This document shows positions 53,739-62,682 of a stretch of DNA of 64,000 nucleotides, in pieces. Position numbers and translations under genes: made by a program. The notes beneath the pieces were generated by a model. The model was not told the origin of the DNA. It saw only the letters and a program-made list of their open reading frames with translations, and searched no databases. Each line of letters starts with the position of its first letter. Position 1 is the stretch's first letter. Source of the DNA: Thermoplasmata archaeon (lineage in GTDB: Archaea > Thermoplasmatota > Thermoplasmata > Methanomassiliicoccales > Methanomethylophilaceae). Where the stretch lies: assembly GCA_015063185.1 (NCBI GenBank), contig SUSY01000002.1, positions 1 to 64,000 on the forward strand, written 5' to 3'.

Positions 53739-54578
53739 TCAGACGAGATGCGGCATCTCGTCCGTGGATGAACATCCGTAGGTGGGGACATCACCGAACA
53801 GGTCGAACACCTCATCCTGTGACAGGTCCGTAAATATGCTGTGCCCCAGCATGCACATGGCAGCATTACCGTACGGACTCAACACATCCAACGCTGCCCC
53901 TACCACCAAGGATTCCAGCCCTACGGTACGGGAGAACTCTCTCGATCTGGAGAACAATCCATCGACGGTGGGTTCAGCGATGTGCTCATCCACCAACCTT
54001 CTGCCTACGGAATCCATAAGATCACACACATCGGGATCGTTGATGACAGAACCGGTGTTCAGCTTGTCACCGAACACCGCCAAAGTAAGATCCTTGAACC
54101 TCAACCCCGTGTCCTCGATCGACCCATACGGTGGCAATCCCGGTCTGACCCTCACCGGTTGATGTCCCCTGCATGACAATGCGGTGACATCTCCCAAACC
54201 TCCGCCTTCGGTGACCTCGGCGATATGGGCATATCTGTAACAATCTTCCGTATATTCACCCAATGCAGCGATGGCGACCGCTATGGCACCTGCCGCGGAC
54301 ATGCCGAACCCTTGACTGACAGGCAATCCGTTCTCGATAGTGACGTCAAAACCTTCCCCGGGACGTATGAGTTCCAACACCTTTCTGGTGACCTTCGCCT
54401 CCGAAGATACACCATCCATAACGATCTCCACACGTGCATCGGAACGTTCCTCTAACGTTACAGTGGCACCCCTTGAGATACGGATGCCTACACCTCTGGA
54501 ACCCGTAGTCAGGACGTCATTGGTCCTGACAGGGTGGAAGAAGCAGGTGATGTGACCGGGACAGAACGCCTTGGTCAT
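53739..54578 (-). CDS. Pantoate kinase (GHMP family)
   Basis: 279 residues. It begins TKAFCPGHITCFF, with the GHMP ATP loop in PVSQGFGMSAAGAIAVAIAAL (about residues 85-105) and EVTEGGGLGDVTALSCRG. Archaea make 4'-phosphopantothenate from pantoate through this kinase and phosphopantothenate synthetase. It directly follows coaBC (1-bp overlap TGATG), which performs the next CoA steps. Phosphopantothenate synthetase itself is not in the window. Confidence 0.88.
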   Translation of the reverse strand: MTKAFCPGHITCFFHPVRTNDVLTTGSRGVGIRISRGATVTLEERSDARVEIVMDGVSSEAKVTRKVLELIRPGEGFDVTIENGLPVSQGFGMSAAGAIAVAIAALGEYTEDCYRYAHIAEVTEGGGLGDVTALSCRGHQPVRVRPGLPPYGSIEDTGLRFKDLTLAVFGDKLNTGSVINDPDVCDLMDSVGRRLVDEHIAEPTVDGLFSRSREFSRTVGLESLVVGAALDVLSPYGNAAMCMLGHSIFTDLSQDEVFDLFGDVPTYGCSSTDEMPHLV

Positions 54579-55762
54579 CAGAGTCTCGAACAGTAGTCCA
54601 TGATCGCGTCGGACACCTTGCTCTTGGGACCGGAGATCTCCGTCTCACCGTTTGCAGTGATGAGAATCACGGAGGTTGCAGACCTTCCTGCAGCATCGAT
54701 GTCATTGGCTACGATGGCATTGAGATCGTACATGTCCATCCTTGCACGCGCCTTGGCGATGAGGTCATGCTTGGACATTCCGGACTCGGCTTTGAAACCG
54801 ATGACCTTCTCGCATCTCTCGCGGATGTACGGAAGAACCTTTGGAACGGGCTGGAGCCTGACGTCGAAGGTCTGATCGCTGGGGACCTTGCCCTTCTCCA
54901 CGTGATCGGGGGCGAAGTCCGCCAATGCGGCAGGTACGATCACGATGTCGTGATTGATGTCCCTGATCATCTCCATCAACTGCGATACGGACTCGAAACG
55001 CTTGGTCGGGATGTACTCGGGGAGCATGACGCTCGCACCGCCCATCCAGAGCTCCACATCGGATCCACGCTCGAATGCACGCTCCGCGAGCTTGACCGCC
55101 ATGAGGCCAGTGGAACGGTTGGTGACTATCCTCATATCATCGATGGGTTCCTCGGAACGTCCTCCGATGATGAGGATCTTCTTCTTCTTGAGATCGTCCT
55201 TGGAAGTGAGTCTGAACGCCCATGCGACGATCTCGTCCTTGGATGCGACCTTGGCCCTGTTGTCGGATATGTGAGGTCCGATGAACGAGACGCCCCATGC
55301 CTTGAGCTTCTCGATGTTCTCCTTGACGGCAGGATGGTTGATCATGGAGTTGTGCATAGCGGGTGCGATGGCGATTGGGATACCCGCACCGAGTGCTACG
55401 GTGGCCATGGATGCCACCGGGGTATCGTCGATTCCGGATGCGATCTTGGAGATGGTGTTGGCCGTAGCAGGATAGATCAGAAGTGCATCGGCTACCCCCC
55501 TGTCGAAGAGTTCCACATGCTCCGCCCTGCCGGTGAGTTCGGTGACCGGTTTATGTCCGGATGCGAACTCCATGGACATGGGCGTGACGATATCCTGCGC
55601 ACCCTTCGTCATGACTGGGATGACATTTGCTCCGTGGCGGATGAGTTCCCTGATGGTAGAGAAGCACTCGGTGGCGGCAATGCTGCCGGTGATTCCTACG
55701 ACGATGGTCTTTCCTCTCAGTTTATTGCTCTTCTCACAGTAGATCTCCTCTGACGGATGCAT
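54578..55762 (-). CDS. coaBC: Bifunctional phosphopantothenoylcysteine synthetase/decarboxylase CoaBC
   Basis: 394 residues. The N-terminal flavoprotein decarboxylase (1-185) contains VVGITGSIAATECFSTIREL, a catalytic-region PATANTISKIASGIDDTP, and IAPAMHNSMINHP. The C-terminal synthetase (190-394) has IIGGRSEEPIDDMRIVTNRSTGLMAVKLA and VPAALADFAPDHVEKGKVPS. ATG 55762 has GAGGTGA five bases upstream, overlapping the tmk stop. Confidence 0.93.
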   Translation of the reverse strand: MHPSEEIYCEKSNKLRGKTIVVGITGSIAATECFSTIRELIRHGANVIPVMTKGAQDIVTPMSMEFASGHKPVTELTGRAEHVELFDRGVADALLIYPATANTISKIASGIDDTPVASMATVALGAGIPIAIAPAMHNSMINHPAVKENIEKLKAWGVSFIGPHISDNRAKVASKDEIVAWAFRLTSKDDLKKKKILIIGGRSEEPIDDMRIVTNRSTGLMAVKLAERAFERGSDVELWMGGASVMLPEYIPTKRFESVSQLMEMIRDINHDIVIVPAALADFAPDHVEKGKVPSDQTFDVRLQPVPKVLPYIRERCEKVIGFKAESGMSKHDLIAKARARMDMYDLNAIVANDIDAAGRSATSVILITANGETEISGPKSKVSDAIMDYCSRL

Positions 55763-55766
55763 ATAT

Positions 55767-56360
55767 TCACCTCTGTTTCTCCATGATGTGTTCCATTGAT
55801 TGTGAAAGTAATTTCTCCCTGGGGTTTGTGGCATCGAGTATGATGAATCCTTTCTCCTCGGCTATGGAGAGGTAGTTCTCCCTGACGCGCCTCTGGAACT
55901 CCAATCTCTCGAACTTGCTCTTCTCCTCGCCCCTATCCTCCACGCGGGCCATGCTCATCGCAGGATCGATATCGAGGAGGAACGTGATGTCGGGTTCGAC
56001 GGTGGCCAACTCGTTCAAGGTGACCAAAAGTCCGTAGTCGGGACCTCCGGAACCGGCAGACTGGTATGCCAAGGTGGAGGCGTAATAACGATCGCAAATC
56101 ACATTGATGCCCTGGTCGAGATATCCTTCGATCTCGTCCGTATGACAGGCACGGTCAGCGACGAAAAGCAACGCCTCCGCGAACTGGTTGTCCGTACCGC
56201 CTTCCCTCAGGATCCTCCCGAGTTTCCCATCCGTGGGCTCGGCGGTGACGATCGTCCTCGAACCTTCGTTCTCCAATGTGTCGCGTATCGCGTCGCGTAG
56301 AGTAGTCTTACCGGAACCGTCGATACCCTCGAGAACGATGAACAGACCTCTTACAGACAT
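55767..56360 (-). CDS. tmk: Thymidylate kinase
   Basis: 197 residues. P-loop LEGIDGSGKTT (10-20), the DRY motif VICDRYYASTLAYQSAG, and the lid DRGEEKSKFERLEFQRRVRENY. It phosphorylates dTMP to dTDP. It lies between the Toprim gene (63-bp gap) and coaBC. Confidence 0.94.
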   Translation of the reverse strand: MSVRGLFIVLEGIDGSGKTTLRDAIRDTLENEGSRTIVTAEPTDGKLGRILREGGTDNQFAEALLFVADRACHTDEIEGYLDQGINVICDRYYASTLAYQSAGSGGPDYGLLVTLNELATVEPDITFLLDIDPAMSMARVEDRGEEKSKFERLEFQRRVRENYLSIAEEKGFIILDATNPREKLLSQSMEHIMEKQR

Positions 56361-56423
56361 CCGTGAAGGTATATGTCCGTTATTCTCTTAAAGATAGGGT
56401 ACGTCAATCGTAGTAACGTACGA

Positions 56424-56831
56424 TCAAAAGTCACCATCGGTACACTTTTCCATGAGGCGCTTGTACATAGTGTTCAGGCTCTCGATGTCCTTTATGTCCT
56501 TACGACAGAGGTCCGCAAGACGCTTGCGTATGCACGTATCGTATTGTACACACATGGCCTTCAACTGTGCCTCCAACTCGTATGCCAAATATTCGCCCTT
56601 GTTGTCCCAATCGGTCAGGACGATAGCTTTCTTGCCTTTCTCCGCCACGTATTCCGCTGCACGTACGGGTCCGCCCTCCCTCTGCACCATGAAGCATTCG
56701 AACTCTCCGATTAAGGGTTCCAACGAACGCTTATCCTTGAGCCCCTCGATGAGAATGATGGAACTCCGTATCTGAGAATCGAGGTCATCCAGTACTGCAT
56801 CTATCAGTTCCAACCTCTCCAGGTTATTCAT
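56424..56831 (-). CDS. Toprim-domain protein (archaeal, UPF0292-like)
   Basis: 135 residues. The Toprim fold is present: SIILIEGLKDKRSLEPL with the catalytic glutamate, and AIVLTDWDNKGEYLAYELEAQL with the DxD-like acidic motif TDWDNKG. These stand-alone proteins resemble the RNase M5/primase Toprim; their substrate is unknown. It overlaps the DUF167 gene by 4 bp. Confidence 0.82.
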   Translation of the reverse strand: MNNLERLELIDAVLDDLDSQIRSSIILIEGLKDKRSLEPLIGEFECFMVQREGGPVRAAEYVAEKGKKAIVLTDWDNKGEYLAYELEAQLKAMCVQYDTCIRKRLADLCRKDIKDIESLNTMYKRLMEKCTDGDF

Positions 56832-57124
56832 CCCTTGCCCTCCAACTTCTCCGCTACAATGGATGCATCGCCACGAACGAACACCGTCTTCTGCCTACTG
56901 GTCATCCCGCGGATCACCTCGCATTTGAATCCGGTCAGATCATTCATCAGGGAAACCACTTCCTTGTTGGCCCTTCCTTCCAATGGAGGGGCCTTTACCC
57001 TGAACACGAGCATTCTCCTCCATTCGTCCACTCCCTCAGGACCAGTACGATTGGACCGGGGAGACACCAACAGATCTATCTCGCAACCACCTGACACGAC
57101 ACGTATGATGTCGGATACCCTCAT
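56828..57124 (-). CDS. DUF167 (YggU) family protein
   Basis: 98 residues: EIDLLVSPRSNRTGPEG, VFRVKAPPLEGRANKEVVSLMNDLTGFKCEVIRGMTSRQKTVFVRG in segments. The core KAPPxEGxANxE is the DUF167 signature. Function is unknown. It is translationally coupled on both sides. Confidence 0.88.
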   Translation of the reverse strand: MRVSDIIRVVSGGCEIDLLVSPRSNRTGPEGVDEWRRMLVFRVKAPPLEGRANKEVVSLMNDLTGFKCEVIRGMTSRQKTVFVRGDASIVAEKLEGKG

Positions 57125-58032
57125 TCGATGGAACCTCCTTTTCCAGACATAAACTCCTTCAACTGGTCGGGATAGGGCATACCGGCCTGAGCGGTGCGGA
57201 ACTGTGTCTTGTAGGATGCTGCATGCATGGAGTCGTTGACGGCCTGTCTGAGAGGGACACCTTTGACAATACGATATGCCAGATTACCTGCGAACGTATC
57301 TCCTGCGCCGGTAGTGTCCACCACTCTCTCGACATGTGGCACATTCAAGGTGACGATATCCTCGTCGAAGAACATGACTCCGTCACCGCCCAAGGTAGCG
57401 ATAAGTTTCCTATTGGCGAGAAGTATGGCTTCGAAGTGATCCTCGGAGTTCGTGATGATCAAGGATTCCTCCCTATTGGCCGTTATGTACGAGATCTTTG
57501 ACAATCTGGCTCTTCCCTCCGTGGACATTATATCCAATCTCTCAGGTGGGCAAGGCGTGACCATCACCGGGATACTGGAACTGTGACATATGTCCAATAC
57601 CCTGTCGACGGTCACTTCGGGGACCTTGGTATGCACCATCACTATACTGGCACTTCTAAGGATATCAGAAACGGAATCGATATATTCGGGAGTGATCGAA
57701 TCCGTGGCACCGGTCTCGCGTATGATGTGGTTGTCCCCATCCGTATCGATACGTACGATGTTGCAATCGGTACGTATACCAGATAGGATGGAGACGTTGG
57801 ATGTGTCGATGCCCTCGGACCTCAGATTCTCGATTGCCATATGACCGTTGTCATCATCGCCCACACATGAGAGGATACAGACGGAAGCACCCGCTCTGGA
57901 TGCGGCAACTGCCTGGTTCGAACCCTTTCCTGCAGGAACGATCGAATCTGGAACATCTGGGAAGGAACCATCGGAACGCGATATGAACACACGATCGATA
58001 CCGCAACCTCCGACGACACAGACATCGAACAT
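57121..58032 (-). CDS. PfkB-family carbohydrate kinase (ribokinase-like)
   Basis: 303 residues. The entry motif is GGCGIDRVFISRSDGSF, the glycine-rich VPAGKGSNQAVAASRAGASV resembles ribokinase, and PfkB signature 2 is VVDTTGAGDTFAGNLAYRI. The ribokinase-like GKGSNQA motif suggests ribose or a nucleoside as substrate. It is first in a minus-strand run to pantoate kinase. A TATA-like TTTAATTTTCC (58053-58063, minus) stands about 25 bp before ATG 58032. Confidence 0.87.
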   Translation of the reverse strand: MFDVCVVGGCGIDRVFISRSDGSFPDVPDSIVPAGKGSNQAVAASRAGASVCILSCVGDDDNGHMAIENLRSEGIDTSNVSILSGIRTDCNIVRIDTDGDNHIIRETGATDSITPEYIDSVSDILRSASIVMVHTKVPEVTVDRVLDICHSSSIPVMVTPCPPERLDIMSTEGRARLSKISYITANREESLIITNSEDHFEAILLANRKLIATLGGDGVMFFDEDIVTLNVPHVERVVDTTGAGDTFAGNLAYRIVKGVPLRQAVNDSMHAASYKTQFRTAQAGMPYPDQLKEFMSGKGGSIE

Positions 58033-58084
58033 AATCTAACAATAATATAGGAAAATTAAAAGGGTTGGGAAGGCCGAGCGGAAC

Positions 58085-58387
58085 TCAGCTCTTCATGACT
58101 GCAACGAGGAAGACCGCTACAGCAACGATCGCACCGATCATGATTGCGAGGAAGTCAAGGATCGCCTGAAGGACCACATCCGTGAATCCACAGACCTTGA
58201 GTGCCTCGATATCACTGAGTCCTGCGAGGTAAACCCAAAGCACACCGACGATGAGACCGACCGCGAGAAGGACGAATCCGATGGTCCTGCTCTTTCCGGT
58301 TCCGAAGTATGCAGTGAAGATTCCTGCAAGGAGCATGACGAGTGCGAATGCGAGGATAGCGACCGTAAGGAATGCCATGAACTCCAT
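58085..58387 (-). CDS. Small membrane protein, unknown
   Basis: 100 residues with three membrane segments, at about 5-30, 37-56 and 70-97, and a small loop between the second and third. No family was recognised. AGGAG about 10 nt before ATG 58387 serves as ribosome binding site. A perfect hairpin (58405-58425) stands in the predicted 5' leader. Confidence 0.6.
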   Translation of the reverse strand: MEFMAFLTVAILAFALVMLLAGIFTAYFGTGKSRTIGFVLLAVGLIVGVLWVYLAGLSDIEALKVCGFTDVVLQAILDFLAIMIGAIVAVAVFLVAVMKS

Positions 58388-58404
58388 TCTTTTTCAACTC
58401 CTGT

Positions 58405-58425
58405 GCCGATATTCCATATATCGGC
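58405..58425 (-). promoter_or_regulatory. 5'-leader hairpin before a small membrane gene
   Basis: Perfect arms GCCGATAT/ATATCGGC with a 5-nt loop, between a TATA-like CTATTTATC (minus, about 58450) and the ribosome binding site AGGAG of the gene at 58387. It could be the first element of the mRNA or an operator. Confidence 0.45.
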
Positions 58426-58625
58426 CACTGCACGTCCTATCCCTCTACAATGATAAATAGGTTGGCGAATTCTACAAAATCTATGGTCGGCCCCATACCG
58501 ATGGATCAATGAATGTCTGGATACCGATTCCCATATGATGGATGACATTACTTCCGAAGTGTAGAATCCATCGATATGTGATAGGCGCAGACAAATATAC
58601 TCAGAACTGGGTTTAGGCCATTGAT

Positions 58626-59651
58626 ATGTACAGAAACGTTCGTCAAGCTGTAATCATGGTGGGTGGGATGGGAACACGCCTCAGACCGCTGACGAGTACG
58701 AGACCGAAACCGATCCTACCTGTTGCAGACAAACCATGCTTGGGATATCTGATAGACTCCTTCGTCAGAGGAGGCATAGAGGAGATCTATCTCGCATGCG
58801 GATACCGGTCACAACAACTGATGGATGCCATCGGCGACGGTTCCGACAGAGGAATCACGATTAGATACTCCTTCGAAGACGAACCTCGCGGTACCGGAGG
58901 AGCGATCAAGCTCCTCGAGGATAAATTGGATGATGTATTCGTTGCTGCGAACGGAGATGTGTTCGCAGACATAGACCTGAGAAAGGAGATCGATGTCCAT
59001 TTGGATAATGATGCAGACATCACCTTGGCACTCACACCGGTGGACAACCCCTGGGAATTCGGTACCGCGATACAGGACGAGACAGGAAGGATCGTCAGGT
59101 TCATGGAGAAACCGAAAAAGGAGGATGTCATCTCCAACCTGATCAATGCCGGGATCTACATAGTGAAGAAGGAGATGATCTCATATATCCCCAGGGACCA
59201 GGAGTATGATTTCTCGAAGGACCTGGTCCCAATGAAAACGGATGAGGGTGCACGGATCTGGGGCCACCGTCTCGACGGCATATGGATGGATGTGGGAAGG
59301 CGCACGGACCTCATCAAAGCCAACCTTACCGTAGCCAGTATGGTCGAGAACAACATGTCATTCGTGACCGAATCCAAGATACATGGCACACTGTTCCTTG
59401 GCAACAACGCGAGTCTCACATTCTCAGAAATCACGGATGCATCCATCATGAGGCGTTCCGCTATCGTCAATTCATCGGTGATCAGATCGGTTATCATGCC
59501 AGGATGCATAGTGGATGATTCGATTATCATCGATTCCGTGATCGGAGAAAATGCAGTGATCAGAAGGGGATCGGTCATCAGGAACTGTATCATCGGCGAT
59601 GGGGAGATCGTGCCTGCCAACTCCAATCTGGATAGTATTGGGGGCTCCTGA
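58626..59651 (+). CDS. Sugar-1-phosphate nucleotidyltransferase
   Basis: 341 residues. The nucleotidyltransferase signature MVGGMGTRLRPLTSTRPKPILPV is at residues 11-33, DEPRGTGGAI and AANGDVFADIDL follow, and FMEKPKKE and DGIWMDVGRRTDLIKAN complete the catalytic domain. The C-terminal ~90 residues are a left-handed beta-helix with hexapeptide repeats (IMRRSAIVNSSVIRSVIMPGCIVDDSIIIDSVIGENAVI, in segments). GDP-mannose or UDP/dTDP-glucose are possible products. ATG 58626 is about 28 bp from a TATA-like AAATATAC. Confidence 0.87.
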   Translation: MYRNVRQAVIMVGGMGTRLRPLTSTRPKPILPVADKPCLGYLIDSFVRGGIEEIYLACGYRSQQLMDAIGDGSDRGITIRYSFEDEPRGTGGAIKLLEDKLDDVFVAANGDVFADIDLRKEIDVHLDNDADITLALTPVDNPWEFGTAIQDETGRIVRFMEKPKKEDVISNLINAGIYIVKKEMISYIPRDQEYDFSKDLVPMKTDEGARIWGHRLDGIWMDVGRRTDLIKANLTVASMVENNMSFVTESKIHGTLFLGNNASLTFSEITDASIMRRSAIVNSSVIRSVIMPGCIVDDSIIIDSVIGENAVIRRGSVIRNCIIGDGEIVPANSNLDSIGGS

Positions 59652-59652
59652 G

Positions 59653-60747
59653 ATGGAAACGATGAGGATCGTCGAGGCAAACCCATTCTTCTACCCATTC
59701 CAGGGAGGAATAGAACACAGGATGCACATGACGTCGAAGCTCTTCGCCAAAAGAGGCCATGACGTCACCATCCTGACCTCCAGACTCCCCGGTACCAAGG
59801 AGGTCGAGGAGACGGAATATGGATACAGGATAGTTCGTGTTCCCTCGAGATTCATCAACATCTACAACCCGCCGTATGTCATAAGCAAGAACGTTCTGGA
59901 GACGTTGAACGGTCTGGATGCGGACATAGTGAACTACAACTACAGGTGGGCACCGTCATTCGACAAGGACATCTCCCACTACGAAGGGAAGAAGGTGTTC
60001 ACCTATCACAACATGTGGGGAGAAGGGGTCGGACTTACAGGCATGGTGTCGGAGATCAACGACAACCACTATCGCAAGAGATTGATGCGGTACGACCACA
60101 TCGTCGCCATCACCGACTGTGTCCGCGACGACCTTGTCAGAAGAGGTGTGCCAGAGGATATGATCACTGTCATCTCCAACTGCCTCGAGACGTTCCCCGA
60201 ACTGTCCGACGAGGAAGGGGAGTTCATCCTCAATCTGGGACGTATGGTCAGTACGAAGGGACTGAACTATCTGGTCGAAGCGATGAGGGACGTGGACTAC
60301 AAGCTCATCATGTGCGGAAAGGGTCCGGAATCCAAGAAGATATCCAAACTGATCAGGAAGTACGGGCTCGAAGACCGTATTGAGATGAAGGGCTGGGTCA
60401 GTGAAGAGGAGAAGCTTAGGCTGATGAGTACGTGCAAGTTCTTCGTCATGCCGTCGATCTATGAGTCATACGGCCTCGCCGCATTGGAGGCACTCTCCTA
60501 CGGAAAACCGATCGTCTGTACGGACGTGGATGGGCTTCCGGGGAACGTGAAGAATGCCGGATCATATGTGAAGCCAAAGGATTCCAAGGGACTTGCCAAG
60601 GCCATCAACGACCTTCTGGAAAACGATGATGAAAGGAGGCGCCTATCCGACAACGCACTCAGGGTCGTACACGAATTCACATGGGACGACCAGATAGCCA
60701 AGACGGAAAAGCTATACAGGTCCATCGTGGATGGCGATGACAATTAA
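59653..60747 (+). CDS. GT4-family glycosyltransferase
   Basis: 364 residues of GT-B fold. The N-terminal domain begins FFYPFQGGIEHRMHMTSKLFAKRGHDVTILTS; the C-terminal domain has ILNLGRMVSTKGLNYLVEAM, and the GT4 E-x7-E motif is in PSIYESYGLAALEALSYGKPIVCTDVDGLPG. It starts 1 bp after the nucleotidyltransferase stop and probably uses the nucleotide sugar that gene makes. Confidence 0.88.
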   Translation: METMRIVEANPFFYPFQGGIEHRMHMTSKLFAKRGHDVTILTSRLPGTKEVEETEYGYRIVRVPSRFINIYNPPYVISKNVLETLNGLDADIVNYNYRWAPSFDKDISHYEGKKVFTYHNMWGEGVGLTGMVSEINDNHYRKRLMRYDHIVAITDCVRDDLVRRGVPEDMITVISNCLETFPELSDEEGEFILNLGRMVSTKGLNYLVEAMRDVDYKLIMCGKGPESKKISKLIRKYGLEDRIEMKGWVSEEEKLRLMSTCKFFVMPSIYESYGLAALEALSYGKPIVCTDVDGLPGNVKNAGSYVKPKDSKGLAKAINDLLENDDERRRLSDNALRVVHEFTWDDQIAKTEKLYRSIVDGDDN

Positions 60748-60772
60748 TAGTTGCGCTGGCATATGATACGTG

Positions 60773-61258
60773 ATGATAGGTTTCGAGACCATCTTCTCCG
60801 CACTCGTAGCGGTCACACTGTTTCTGATACTACTGTCAGTGCCGTCCATATTGGTCACCCTGACACACGCATCCAGACAGTTCAAGAAATACAGGACGCT
60901 CAGAGCGATGAGGGAGAAGGGCATCACCGATATCCCCCCGAAGATGATCCATGAATGGAATGCGGTGAAGACCGACGTGGGATACATCACAGTCCTTACA
61001 GAGGAACTCGAGAAGATGGGTGCACTCAGACCGGCACTCTTCAATTCGGAGATCTCTGCCATCCTTATTGTCATTCTTATGATAGTACCAGGATTCGAGT
61101 GGGGAGTGTTCATCCTCATGTTCGCATTACTGATACTTTGCATCCTATCCCTCGTGTACGGATACAGGGTCATGAAACGCTACGGTGAGGAGTATGTCAA
61201 CACCGCACGTACCATGTCCGAGAAGACCGAGGACTCCACGGATAGCATGTACGTCTAA
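60773..61258 (+). CDS. Membrane protein with central cytoplasmic helix, unknown
   Basis: 161 residues: one membrane segment at about 5-30, a charged helical stretch (ASRQFKKYRTLRAMREKGITDIPPKMIHEWNAVKTDVGYI, in segments), then two membrane segments at 95-140 and a polar tail. ATG 60773 follows an in-frame GTG at 60770. It lies 25 bp after the glycosyltransferase. No family recognised. Confidence 0.6.
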   Translation: MIGFETIFSALVAVTLFLILLSVPSILVTLTHASRQFKKYRTLRAMREKGITDIPPKMIHEWNAVKTDVGYITVLTEELEKMGALRPALFNSEISAILIVILMIVPGFEWGVFILMFALLILCILSLVYGYRVMKRYGEEYVNTARTMSEKTEDSTDSMYV

Positions 61259-61301
61259 CCCGTAGCAAAACCCTATATCACCCCAGAGTGATGGAGGTAC
61301 C

Positions 61302-61778
61302 ATGGCTACAGTCACACTGAAGACCAACATGGGAGACATCGACATCAAGATGTACGATGACATGCCCATCACCGCAGGCAACTTCGTCAAGCTCGTCAAA
61401 GAGGGATTCTATGACGGACTCACATTCCACAGGGTCATTGCAGATTTCATGATCCAGGGAGGATGCCCCAACGGAACCGGAACCGGCGGACCCGGATACA
61501 CCATCAAGGACGAGTTCGTCAAGGGACACTCCAACAAGAGGGGAACCATCTCCATGGCCAACGCAGGACCCAACACAGGCGGAAGCCAGTTCTTCATCAA
61601 CCTCGTTGACAACGGCTACCTTGACTGGGACAACAGGTCCACCCCTTACGCGCACCCCGTCTTCGGAAAGGTCACCAAGGGAATGGAGGTCGTCGACGCG
61701 ATCGCAGCTGTCGAGACCAACAGGAACGACAAACCCCTCCAGGACGTCGTCATCGTTCAGGCGATCGTTGACGAGTGA
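61302..61778 (+). CDS. Cyclophilin-type peptidyl-prolyl cis-trans isomerase
   Basis: 158 residues, a single-domain cyclophilin. Active-site segments are [47 protein letters not shown] and [17 protein letters not shown]. It has no signal peptide and is therefore cytoplasmic. The ribosome binding site GGAGGT precedes ATG 61302 by 3 nt. Confidence 0.95.
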   Translation: MATVTLKTNMGDIDIKMYDDMPITAGNFVKLVKEGFYDGLTFHRVIADFMIQGGCPNGTGTGGPGYTIKDEFVKGHSNKRGTISMANAGPNTGGSQFFINLVDNGYLDWDNRSTPYAHPVFGKVTKGMEVVDAIAAVETNRNDKPLQDVVIVQAIVDE

Positions 61779-61790
61779 ACAACATCTTAA

Positions 61791-61804
61791 GGGCCTTCGG
61801 GCCC
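61791..61804 (+). terminator. Terminator after the cyclophilin gene
   Basis: Stem GGGCC/GGCCC with TTCG tetraloop, followed by CATCATTTCT, 12 bp after the stop. Confidence 0.6.
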
Positions 61805-61926
61805 CATCATTTCTAAGATACGCTGATGCCCATCCTCTACACGAAGACGAGGAACCCATATAGGAGAGTTTGTAGTTCTGGCTATATCTCCAAGGTACAA
61901 TCCTCGAAACCCACGAAGGACGACAC

Positions 61927-62682
61927 ATGAAATGGATATCCCGTGACCCTTTGAAAAGAGAGGTCGATTCCAAGGACCATGATCTATTAGACGAAGTAGT
62001 GGAGAGGATCCTAAGCAAAGTCACCGCCACTTCGGACTTCGGAATCGAGTTACAGATCCACGACCTCCTTCTGAAGAACGTGAAATATGTCAACAAAGAG
62101 AGGAACACGGAACACACCATTGAGGGCCCCCTCCTCAACAAGAAGGCGGTCTGTGAAGGCATCGCCAAAGCGATGAAGTACCTAATGAACAGGAAAGGTG
62201 TAGAGTGCGAGATGGTCCTCGGAAAATTAGACGACGAAGAGGATGATGACATCTATCACGCGTGGAACGTGGTCCGTATCGATGGGGAATGGTATCACGT
62301 AGATGTCACCGCGGACATAGGGATATCCAATGGGAAATCCTTCCGTTACGATTACTTCAACCTCTCGGATGAGGAGATCTCCATGGACCACCTGATCATC
62401 AGATCGCCTGTAACCTGTAATGTATCCAGGAACGGATACTATCATCGTATGGGCCTGGTGATCAACACACAGAAGGAATTCAAACGTATATTGGAAGAGA
62501 AACTGGAGAATGGAGAATCCGAATTCACATTCAAACTCCCTTCCGCCAAGGACCCCGAGAAGGTCACCACCACACTTATGAGACACATCGAGGAGATCAC
62601 GGAGATCGTAGAACATCCTTTCAAAAGATACGAGATCAGTCCGAATCCGGATCAACTGGTGTACACCATAAGGTTCCTATGA
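61927..62682 (+). CDS. Transglutaminase-like cysteine protease-fold protein
   Basis: 251 residues. The catalytic triad of the transglutaminase fold is present: cysteine in KKAVCEGIAKAMKYL, histidine in YHAWNVVRIDGEW, aspartate in YHVDVTADIG. The last ~80 residues form a helical and beta tail without recognised domain. There is no signal peptide or membrane segment, so it acts in the cytoplasm. Function of this archaeal group is unknown. It converges on the kinase/Sel1 gene, with a 6-bp overlap of the ends. Confidence 0.8.
   Translation: MKWISRDPLKREVDSKDHDLLDEVVERILSKVTATSDFGIELQIHDLLLKNVKYVNKERNTEHTIEGPLLNKKAVCEGIAKAMKYLMNRKGVECEMVLGKLDDEEDDDIYHAWNVVRIDGEWYHVDVTADIGISNGKSFRYDYFNLSDEEISMDHLIIRSPVTCNVSRNGYYHRMGLVINTQKEFKRILEEKLENGESEFTFKLPSAKDPEKVTTTLMRHIEEITEIVEHPFKRYEISPNPDQLVYTIRFL

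Noticed and set aside
54767..55753. Plus-strand open frame of 328 codons
   Set aside because: Antisense to coaBC; no family features.
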